DNA from: an uncultured Clostridium sp.
GTDB lineage: Bacteria; Bacillota; Clostridia; Lachnospirales; Lachnospiraceae
NCBI GenBank assembly: GCA_902464345.1
Contig: CABQJA010000102.1
Span: 1 to 7,759, forward strand
Length of the DNA stretch: 7,759 nucleotides
Reading direction: 5' to 3'
The notes beneath the pieces were generated by a model. The model searched no databases, had not been told where the DNA came from, and saw nothing but the letters and a program-made list of their open reading frames with translations. The translations under genes were made by a program, and so were the position numbers. Positions 1 to 4,999 of the stretch are shown piece by piece. Numbering within the stretch: the stretch's first letter is position 1; every line of letters begins with the position of its first letter.

Positions 1-33
1 GTACAGAATGCCTGCTCCTTTTCATATTGCTCT

Positions 34-483
34 TTATGCTTCTCGCGGAAACGAGCCTATCAGTGTCGGCTTCATCCCATATGCTTCAGAGAAACGATAA
101 ATATAAGTATTGACCACGGATGCAGAATATACCTGCTGCTCCAGGCAGCATTTCACAATCTGATCATTTAAACAGGCATCCTCAAAATGGTAACCTGCCA
201 GATGTAATAACTCTTCTGCTTCCTCCACCGTCAGCCCCAGTGCAATACAATATGCCAGTGCGATTGCCTTGGTCGGTCGATACCGGTCACCAACCTTTTT
301 TAACTTACTATGTACCCGCCGGTCAATGTTCCCGCGCTTATAAATACTGTAGGGATGTTCAAATTCACCAGATAGAATCAAGTCATTGATTCGCTGCTCC
401 ACGTACCGCTTAAAACTTTTCTCAGGATCATTGACAAAATGCTCCTGTAAATATTCATCCATGATCAAATCCATCTCTGTCAT
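34..483 (-). CDS. Solo HTH-like helical domain protein (macro-domain-partner type)
   Basis: This is a 149-residue soluble protein with no signal peptide or membrane segment. Residues 46-99 (YSIYKRGNIDRRVHSKLKK, then RPTKAIALAYCIALGLTVEE, then AEELLHLAGY) match by eye the pattern YKKANIDRKxFSKIR...YKPSKxTAxAxAIALxLxLxExxxLLxxAGY. I know that pattern as the C-terminal, Xre-like helical domain of many Firmicute macro-domain (ADP-ribose binding) proteins. The tail LIGSF also fits that family's ending. Residues 1-40 are a charged helical extension. The start is the first ATG, with GGGAGAG about ten bases upstream; an ATG three codons later is possible. It sits 105 bases after the acidic small gene, in the same direction. 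The partner domain is absent, so a regulatory or adaptor role is likely, but neither DNA binding nor a specific target can be claimed. Confidence 0.8.
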   Translation of the reverse strand: MTEMDLIMDEYLQEHFVNDPEKSFKRYVEQRINDLILSGEFEHPYSIYKRGNIDRRVHSKLKKVGDRYRPTKAIALAYCIALGLTVEEAEELLHLAGYHFEDACLNDQIVKCCLEQQVYSASVVNTYIYRFSEAYGMKPTLIGSFPREA

Positions 484-525
484 CGCTTCTGCACTCTCCC
501 ACCTGTTCTCTTTTGATTCATATGG

Positions 526-531
526 ATTATA
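526..531 (-). promoter_or_regulatory. Possible -10 box for the HTH-like gene
   Basis: A perfect TATAAT is read on the minus strand inside a very AT-rich stretch, 43 bases before the start codon of the HTH-like gene. The base group 17 further upstream (TAAAAT) is a poor -35, and a TTGACG at 576-581 is too far away to pair with it. Only the -10 box is credible. No terminator hairpin is visible between the preceding small gene and this site, so read-through from the spm unit is also possible. Confidence 0.3.
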
Positions 532-588
532 ATATAATATTTTGAAAGATTTTAGGTCTATACAGAAGCGACATTCGTCAAAAAATAA

Positions 589-747
589 CTATTCTGTCCG
601 ATGTTTTTCGATAATTTCTTTAAATCTCTGATAAGAGGCATCGGTCTCCCGGTCCGCCATCTGATCAATTTCCTCTTCGATTGCCTGCTCATCTAACTCA
701 CTGAATAATCCTGCCAGATCATCCTCTGAAAAAAAGTTCCCGTCCAT
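589..747 (-). CDS. Small acidic hypothetical protein downstream of spmB
   Basis: This 52-residue ORF begins MDGNFFSEDDLAGLFSELDE and ends RFKEIIEKHRTE, then TAG. It is supported by a consensus AGGAGG exactly six bases before the ATG. Composition is strongly acidic (17 Asp/Glu against 5 Lys/Arg), it has no Cys, and it looks fully helical with the middle part EQAIEEEIDQMADRE amphipathic. It has no signal peptide or membrane segment. It begins 49 bases after the spmB stop with no visible terminator between, so it is probably the last gene of the spmA-spmB transcript. I do not recognise a family. A role with the spore maturation proteins is only suggested by position. Confidence 0.75.
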   Translation of the reverse strand: MDGNFFSEDDLAGLFSELDEQAIEEEIDQMADRETDASYQRFKEIIEKHRTE

Positions 748-796
748 TTGTAACCTCCTCGTATCCGTAACAATATATAGTTATCATAACAAATCC

Positions 797-1336
797 CTAC
801 GGGAATAACAAGGTACTTATTACCACACTTGCTACGATTCCGGCCATGGTCGCGATCAGTCCGCCAACCAGCGTCCATCTGGTTTTCTTAATGCCGACTG
901 CCAGAAAATACACCGACATAATATAGAAAATACTCTCCGTACAGCTCATGACAATGGATGCCAGCAGCCCGATCTGCGAATCGGTTCCAAACTCCTTAAA
1001 CAGATCAAATACCAGTCCATTCGCCGCCGAGGTGGAAAACATCCGTACCAGAATCAGCGGCAGCACCTCCGCCGGAATTCGGAAAAACTCTCCCACCGGA
1101 GCAAGAAGCCTCGCCAGCATATTTAATGCACCGGATGTCCGTATGATTCCGACTGCAACCATCAGTCCCACCAAGGTCGGGGCAATATCCACTACAATCC
1201 GGAACCCGTCCTTCACGCCCCGGATAAATATATCATATACCTTCTCCCGATTCAGGATTCCATAACCGACAATATAGAAAATCACCAACGGCATCAGGAA
1301 GTTGGAAACCATGGAAATGATACCCATCAGACTCAT
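797..1336 (-). CDS. spmB: Spore maturation protein B
   Basis: This 179-residue integral membrane protein has the usual SpmB length and a nucleoside-transporter/gate-like fold of several hydrophobic helices. Family hallmarks by eye are DIFIRGVKDGF (35-45), VVDIAPTLVGLMVAVGIIR (48-66), LPLILVRMFSTSAANGL (92-108) and the C-terminal half GLLASIVMSCTESIFYIMSV (123-142). SpmA and SpmB are known to act together in B. subtilis in spore core dehydration and heat resistance. The reading frame stays open about 60 codons upstream, but the true start is this ATG: it has AGGAGG six bases before it and overlaps the spmA stop as ATGA. The upstream extension only shadows spmA. The protein ends in TLLFP at a normal position, so it appears intact. 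Confidence 0.95.
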   Translation of the reverse strand: MSLMGIISMVSNFLMPLVIFYIVGYGILNREKVYDIFIRGVKDGFRIVVDIAPTLVGLMVAVGIIRTSGALNMLARLLAPVGEFFRIPAEVLPLILVRMFSTSAANGLVFDLFKEFGTDSQIGLLASIVMSCTESIFYIMSVYFLAVGIKKTRWTLVGGLIATMAGIVASVVISTLLFP

Positions 1337-1941
1337 TTCCCGCCTCCTCTCCTGCAACGCCAGAGACCATACAGCACGCCTGCCAGCGTTGAGACAAACG
1401 TTGCGATCATACCCGGCAGAATAATGGCTCCCGGATGCACCGAACCGTATTGGGAGCGATACGCTATCATGTTGATCGGGATTAATTGAAGAGAGGAGAT
1501 ATTGATTACCATAAAGAAACACATTTCATCGCTCGCTGCATTCGGATCTCCCCCCGTCGTCCGGCAGCTCTCCCGATGAATCCGCTGCAGCTCCTTCATC
1601 GCCTGCAGACCGGTCGGTGCAGCTGCCCAGCCCAGTCCCAGCAGATTCGCAACCATATTGGCGGCAATGTATCCCATTGCTTTTTCATCCCCTGCAATAC
1701 GCGGGAACAGTAATCGGAGTATCGGCATCAGCAGTCGTGTCAGCTGCCTGACCAGACCGGTCGCCTCTGCAAGCTTCATGATCCCTGTCCACATACCAAC
1801 GACACCAAGCATCACAATACATAACTGAATTGCCTCCCTGGAAGAGTCCAGAATGCCGGTAGAAACATTCTCCATGGTGCCGGTAAATGCCGCTACCATG
1901 ATACCGACCATAATCAGAATTGCCCAGATGTAATTTAACAT
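1333..1941 (-). CDS. spmA: Spore maturation protein A
   Basis: This 202-residue multi-span membrane protein is the partner of SpmB. Hallmarks are the start MLNYIWAILI, AIQLCIVMLGVVGMWTGIMK (37-56), ANMVANLLGLGWAAAPTGLQ (94-113) and FMVINISSLQLIPINMIAYR (143-162). These are typical of full-length SpmA. It is translationally coupled to spmB through a 4-base overlap. The ATG is the only start that fits the family, and an in-frame TAG lies about 30 bases upstream. No convincing ribosome binding site sits at the normal distance: the nearest GGGAG is 23 bases away. Upstream lies a sigma-E-like promoter candidate and then a broken rhuM gene rather than the dacF/dacB-type neighbour found in some Firmicutes. 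Confidence 0.95.
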   Translation of the reverse strand: MLNYIWAILIMVGIMVAAFTGTMENVSTGILDSSREAIQLCIVMLGVVGMWTGIMKLAEATGLVRQLTRLLMPILRLLFPRIAGDEKAMGYIAANMVANLLGLGWAAAPTGLQAMKELQRIHRESCRTTGGDPNAASDEMCFFMVINISSLQLIPINMIAYRSQYGSVHPGAIILPGMIATFVSTLAGVLYGLWRCRRGGGK

Positions 1942-1973
1942 ATACGTATGTCCGGAAAGCTTTACTCCCTATA

Positions 1974-2002
1974 AATATATCTGTGGTGAGGGGAAAATAT
2001 GC
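1974..2002 (-). promoter_or_regulatory. Candidate sigma-E-type sporulation promoter for spmA
   Basis: Read on the minus strand, GCATATT (1996-2002) matches the mother-cell sigma-E -35 consensus (G/T)(A/C)ATATT. It is followed 14 bases later by GATATATT (1974-1981), which agrees at most positions with the -10 consensus CATACANT. Spacing and the position 32 bases before the spmA ATG are right. Mother-cell sigma-E control is known for the B. subtilis spm genes, which supports the guess. AT-rich DNA can give such matches by chance. Confidence 0.45.
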
Positions 2003-2032
2003 GTGGGGAAATTGCGGTTTGTGCATTAAGTT

Positions 2033-2311
2033 AGATTTAACTCTATAACCTACAGAAATAATCATATCTAAATTATAATGTTCTACTTGATATACTTTCC
2101 CATCCGAAGCAGTTGTCGCAAAATTTGCGACAACTGAATCATCTAATTCTTCTTTTAATGCATTATTAATATGTTTGCCAATTGTCTTTACATCTCTTCC
2201 AAATAACTCAGCTAACTGATTTCTATTAAGCCATACCGTATTGTTTTCAATAGGTACCGTCAGCTTTATTTTCTTATCAGCGGTCTCAAACAAAATCAGC
2301 TCATTCTCCAT
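2033..2311 (-). pseudogene. Truncated RhuM-like protein, N-terminal part only
   Basis: About 93 residues match the N-terminal region of the RhuM/virulence-type DNA-binding family: WLNRNQLAELFGRDVKTIGK (28-47, helix-turn-helix-like), HINNALKEEL, SVVANFATTASDGKVYQVEH and YNLDMIISVGYRVKS. Intact family members run to roughly 300 residues and continue with an FRxWA-type segment. Here similarity stops at GYRVKS near base 2033. The frame stays open to about 1685, but that part overlaps spmA out of frame and is meaningless. The start is well supported by GAGGGAGA about eight bases upstream, 24 bases after the pncC stop. The fragment is visibly more AT-rich than pncC and spmA. It is probably a remnant of mobile or defence-type DNA. 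A short product could still be translated. Confidence 0.75.
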
Positions 2312-2335
2312 GCTTAAATCTCCCTCATAAAAATG

Positions 2336-2845
2336 TCACTTCTCATCTAACCGCAGCATCAGCGCATCATAGATTTCCTCTGCCACCGCCAGCTTATATG
2401 CCAGTCTGGTCGGCTGTGGTGCTATCTCCCTATAATAAGACTCTGTGTGTCCTTTTATCGTGATTGCAAAATATACCTGCCCCGGTACCGAACTGTCCGG
2501 ATTCGCCGGATCCACATTCCCCATGGTTCCGGTAACACCCAGTCCAATATCCGCATCATATGTCCGGGCGCAGGCTTCCGCCATGGCTGCTGCTGTCTCT
2601 TCTGAATATACGGTATATTTGTCCAGGATCTCTGCAGGTACCCCCTGCATAATCTTCGCTTCATTACAATAAGTAATAAACGCGCCTTTCAGAACCGCCG
2701 ATGAGCCTTCCGTATCCGTAATGAGTGATGCGATCTGTCCGGCTGTCGCGCTCTCCATGGTTGTAATTGTCATATTGTGCGCAATCAGAAATCTGGTAAG
2801 ATCTCTGTAATTTTTTCTGATATCTGATTCTATATATTGCTTCAT
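2336..2845 (-). CDS. pncC: CinA C-terminal-type nicotinamide-nucleotide amidase
   Basis: This 169-residue stand-alone CinA C-terminal domain is the usual size for PncC-type proteins. The family deamidates nicotinamide mononucleotide to nicotinate mononucleotide in cytosolic NAD salvage. Matching blocks are ESATAGQIASLITDTEGSSA (31-50, family ESCTGG...), FITYCNEAKI (56-65), VTGTMG (104-109) and PGQVYFAI (121-128). The catalytic dyad expected for the family is Ser32 and Lys64, both present. The glycine of ESCTGG is partly replaced (ATAG), and the VTG loop carries NVDPANPDSS instead of a glycine-rich stretch. Activity is therefore likely but not certain. The ATG has AAGGAG nine bases upstream. 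It lies 43 bases after rpn and just before the rhuM fragment. Confidence 0.85.
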   Translation of the reverse strand: MKQYIESDIRKNYRDLTRFLIAHNMTITTMESATAGQIASLITDTEGSSAVLKGAFITYCNEAKIMQGVPAEILDKYTVYSEETAAAMAEACARTYDADIGLGVTGTMGNVDPANPDSSVPGQVYFAITIKGHTESYYREIAPQPTRLAYKLAVAEEIYDALMLRLDEK

Positions 2846-2888
2846 TATGCTATGCTCCTTAAACTCCGCAAAATAAGAGGTTCTTTTA

Positions 2889-3218
2889 TCATTCCATGCT
2901 TTTCTGCACTTCTATAACCTCATCTTCCTTACACTCCACAAGAGTCATAATATCCGCTATGGCATAATTATGCAACAACATGTTTCTTATTACCTGCTGC
3001 CTACCTTCCTGCTGCCCAAGCTCCCGCTCTTCCTTTCTCATATCTTCTAATGCTTTGCACACTGTTTCTTCTCCATCCTCTACAACTTCCATGATTTCAT
3101 CTAATGTATAACCATGTGCTAACATACTCTGTATTATCTGCTGCTTACTCTTCTGCTGTCCTTCCTGCTGCCCAAGCTCCCGCTCTTCCTTTCTCATATC
3201 CTGGATTGCTTTACACAT
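2889..3218 (-). CDS. Candidate internal-start product of rpn (RpnS-like antitoxin)
   Basis: Within rpn, AGGAGG (3227-3232) lies exactly eight bases before an in-frame ATG (codon 264). Initiation there would give a 109-residue protein starting MCKAIQDMRKEERE and covering only the repetitive helical C-terminal domain, without the nuclease core. E. coli Rpn genes are known to make such a short C-terminal protein (RpnS) that binds and inhibits the full-length toxic nuclease. The sequence shows the site and the domain boundary. The antitoxin role is inference by analogy. The AGGAGG also encodes Glu-Glu in an acidic run, so chance is possible. Confidence 0.45.
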   Translation of the reverse strand: MCKAIQDMRKEERELGQQEGQQKSKQQIIQSMLAHGYTLDEIMEVVEDGEETVCKALEDMRKEERELGQQEGRQQVIRNMLLHNYAIADIMTLVECKEDEVIEVQKSME

Positions 3219-4007
3219 ATTCACGACCTCCTCTTCTTCATCCATTTCCATCTCGGCCCCGGTCACTAGATTTAACAACTGTACCGCCTCTCTTTCCATA
3301 TGTTTAAACCGTTCTGCATCTGCCTGCATGATCTGTGCCAGCTTCCTCTTATCCTTTGAATACTTGATGAAGTTCAAAACCTCACGCATACTGCTTTGAA
3401 ACTTACGTAATTCATCCTCCGTCATATCTGCCGGAGCAATCACATGAATCTTATAATCCTGTACATATTTCAGAACTGCCGGATCTGTTGTATTCAACAT
3501 TTCATGAATGGATTTCGGTCCGTTCCATGTCTGATCCTGAAATAAGATAACAATTGTAATGATCGGCAATAGCTTATCCTGTTCTGTCATCCCAGACAAA
3601 AACTCTGCATGTATCTGCCCCTCAATCGGCGTATGTTCCTGCATCTGATTCCCCTGCCTGCCTTGCTGAAACCGTTCCCTCCGAATCTGCTCCACCTGAC
3701 GCATATACCGCATAGCATCATTCAGCATATTCCGAACCGGCATCGCATAATGTACCTCCGATTGATTCTCAAGACTAACCAGCATGTAAATAGCATCCTT
3801 ATCCTGCCGGATCACTGCTTTCTTCATCACATCCCGATAACGCTGCTGCTTATCTTCTCCCTTCAGCATCAGTTCTTCGCTTCCTAATTCCATCAAATCT
3901 GCAGGATGTACTATCTCGGCCCCATCATACACCATGTAATTCACAATATCAGCAAATACCCGATTATTCTCTGTATATAACTTCTCTGCAATATCCTTCT
4001 TTCCCAA
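2889..4007 (-). CDS. Rpn-family PD-(D/E)XK nuclease / putative transposase
   Basis: This 372-residue protein reads from a TTG start with AAGGAG seven bases upstream (4015-4020). The frame is open about 31 codons further, but those residues are unlike the family, which begins MGKKDIAxK. Residues 1-250 form the nuclease part: FADIVNYMVYDGAEIVHPAD (18-37), then AIYMLVSLENQSEVHYAMPV (72-91) with the E-x-Q core, then ILFQDQTWNGPKSIHEML (154-171). The C-terminal 110 residues are charged, helical and contain a tandem repeat based on DMRKEERELGQQEG. Rpn proteins are known to cut DNA, promote RecA-independent recombination and, in E. coli, act in phage defence. It has its own promoter and probably forms a single-gene unit, with possible read-through into pncC. 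Confidence 0.88.
   Translation of the reverse strand: MGKKDIAEKLYTENNRVFADIVNYMVYDGAEIVHPADLMELGSEELMLKGEDKQQRYRDVMKKAVIRQDKDAIYMLVSLENQSEVHYAMPVRNMLNDAMRYMRQVEQIRRERFQQGRQGNQMQEHTPIEGQIHAEFLSGMTEQDKLLPIITIVILFQDQTWNGPKSIHEMLNTTDPAVLKYVQDYKIHVIAPADMTEDELRKFQSSMREVLNFIKYSKDKRKLAQIMQADAERFKHMEREAVQLLNLVTGAEMEMDEEEEVVNMCKAIQDMRKEERELGQQEGQQKSKQQIIQSMLAHGYTLDEIMEVVEDGEETVCKALEDMRKEERELGQQEGRQQVIRNMLLHNYAIADIMTLVECKEDEVIEVQKSME
3004..3200. repeat. In-frame direct repeat inside rpn (41-base identical copies)
   Basis: Bases 3004-3044 and 3160-3200 are identical over 41 positions and are offset by 156 bases, that is 52 codons. They encode two copies of DMRKEERELGQQEG. The sequence between is similar but diverged (QQIIQSMLAHGYTLDEIMEV against QQVIRNMLLHNYAIADIMTL). 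This is a tandem duplication of a helical unit whose outer part has stayed or been made identical. Confidence 0.95.
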
Positions 4008-4014
4008 TCTGTAA

Positions 4015-4020
4015 CTCCTT
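4015..4020 (-). promoter_or_regulatory. Ribosome binding site deciding the TTG start of rpn
   Basis: AAGGAG is read on the minus strand seven bases before the TTG at 4005-4007. It fixes the Rpn start at the family-typical GKKDIAEK and rules out the longer open frame beginning with another TTG at 4098-4100. Confidence 0.85.
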
Positions 4021-4190
4021 CCTGTATCAGAATCCCTGGAGCTTATACCAGATATGGCGCCGCATGATGCCAACTTCTGCCTAGTGTATCCATTCCCCAA
4101 AGATCCTGTCCTCTGTTCTCTTGAATTTCAGCAAGACCTTCTTTCCAGAATGGTAATGACTACCTGCGACTATAGAAAAAATAGATAATA

Positions 4191-4214
4191 TATACTTGCT
4201 TGATACTAAGTATA
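4191..4214. promoter_or_regulatory. Inverted repeat overlapping the rpn -10 box, possible operator
   Basis: Perfect 7-base arms TATACTT (4191-4197) and AAGTATA (4208-4214) are separated by 10 bases. One arm contains the -10 box of the rpn promoter and the other falls just past the expected transcription start. That is a standard place for a repressor to block initiation. There is no T-run, so it is not a terminator. The binding protein is unknown. Confidence 0.5.
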
Positions 4215-4237
4215 CATTACCTATTTCTGCTTGTCAA
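4209..4237 (-). promoter_or_regulatory. Sigma-A promoter for rpn
   Basis: On the minus strand, TTGACA (4232-4237, perfect -35) is followed after exactly 17 bases by TATACT (4209-4214, one mismatch to TATAAT). Expected transcription starts near 4202, giving an untranslated leader of about 195 bases before the TTG start of rpn. It lies 18 bases beyond the end of the AT-rich tail after the PP1-like phosphatase gene. Confidence 0.85.
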
Positions 4238-4277
4238 TATATTTGTTTTTATTTTTTTACTGTTTTTACATTTCAAT

Positions 4278-4997
4278 TCACATATAAATCCCTTCGTTTG
4301 TCGTTACACAGTAACAGCCGAGCACACCGCCCTGCTCCCGGAAGCCGGAACCGGAGTCAATATCCATGTAATACCGTGTTCGGTAAAACGTATTCGTCAT
4401 AGTCTCATTGAGTCTGAACACCGGCACATGTCCAACGATCATATACGTATCGAGCTTTTTCTTCTCCGCCTCCGGTATCTGATGCAGGTCCATTCCAATC
4501 ATATACCGATACCGATTGCATGCAACTGCTCTTTCAATCGACTGTTTGACGTTGATTGTTCCATCCGGATTCCATACATAATGGTCACAGTCGATGCCTG
4601 TATGGGTAACGATCACCCTGCCTAAATAATCCGAATTAATCTCCTGATAATATGGAAGATTCTCCAGAAACTCCAGTAGCTCCGCCCGCTCATCCGCCGA
4701 TAGTTTCTGAATATCCCGCAGTGTTTCACGACCACCGAAGGCGATCCATTTCCGCTCGCTTAACTCGGATTTCAGATACATTTGAGCAAACAGTTCATGA
4801 TTGCCCATCAGCAGCTGCATCGAACCGTCCCGGATATAGGGAGCAATGTATTTCAGTAACGGGATACCGTCCGGCTCCCGATCGAGCAGATCCCCTATGA
4901 CGATCATATGATCTCTGCTTCCGGAGAACCCTATCTTCCCGAGAAGTTCCCGGAAATCTTTTAAATTTCCATGAATGTCAGATATCAGATACAACAT
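4278..4997 (-). CDS. PP1/PP2A-like metallophosphoesterase (serine/threonine phosphatase type)
   Basis: This 239-residue cytosolic protein carries the full calcineurin-like metal-binding set in order: SDIHGN (6-11), GDLLDREPDG (35-44, family GDxxDRG), GNHE (65-68), VTHTGID (130-136) and VGHVPV (188-193), with MDIDSGSG at 211-218. The layout, including DR after GDxx and the HTG block, is that of bacterial PrpE/ApaH/PP1-like phosphatases. Both protein phosphatase and dinucleotide hydrolase activity are possible. The glycine of GDxxDRG is Glu here. Start: ATG with GGAGG in the end of the upstream gene, whose TAA lies two bases before it, so translation is coupled. No signal peptide is present. 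It is the last gene of the four-gene unit. Confidence 0.88.
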   Translation of the reverse strand: MLYLISDIHGNLKDFRELLGKIGFSGSRDHMIVIGDLLDREPDGIPLLKYIAPYIRDGSMQLLMGNHELFAQMYLKSELSERKWIAFGGRETLRDIQKLSADERAELLEFLENLPYYQEINSDYLGRVIVTHTGIDCDHYVWNPDGTINVKQSIERAVACNRYRYMIGMDLHQIPEAEKKKLDTYMIVGHVPVFRLNETMTNTFYRTRYYMDIDSGSGFREQGGVLGCYCVTTNEGIYM

Positions 4998-4999
4998 AT

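Noticed and set aside
1..33. A coding-like minus-strand reading REKHKEQYEKEQAFCT and a separate ATG at 23-25 (MKRSRHSV) at the left edge
   Set aside because: The first frame has no start codon after its stop near 59-61 and the second has only a weak AGAG site. With 8 codons visible, neither can be supported as the next gene.
1337..1522. Longer SpmB reading frame starting about 60 codons upstream
   Set aside because: The extra residues lie wholly inside spmA in another frame and are unlike SpmB; AGGAGG and the ATGA overlap fix the shorter start.
1685..2032. Open continuation of the RhuM-like frame to 208 residues
   Set aside because: Similarity stops at GYRVKS; the remainder crosses the promoter region and overlaps spmA out of frame.
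2856..2891. Possible terminator hairpin after rpn (AAAAGA / TCTT-A-TTTT)
   Set aside because: The stem is short, AT-only at its base and bulged, so it would be very weak; it overlaps the start of the pncC leader.
3004..3200. CRISPR-like repeats
   Set aside because: Only two copies, in frame inside a protein gene, with no regular spacers.
3609..3887. Plus-strand open frame rich in Leu, Pro and His
   Set aside because: It is the antisense shadow of rpn with low-complexity composition and no ribosome binding site.
4008..4100. N-terminal extension of Rpn from a TTG at 4098-4100
   Set aside because: No ribosome binding site and residues unlike the family; the TTG at 4005-4007 has a well-placed AAGGAG.
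4240..4277. A/T-rich tail after the PP1-like phosphatase as a terminator
   Set aside because: There are homopolymer runs but no GC stem before them on the transcribed strand.
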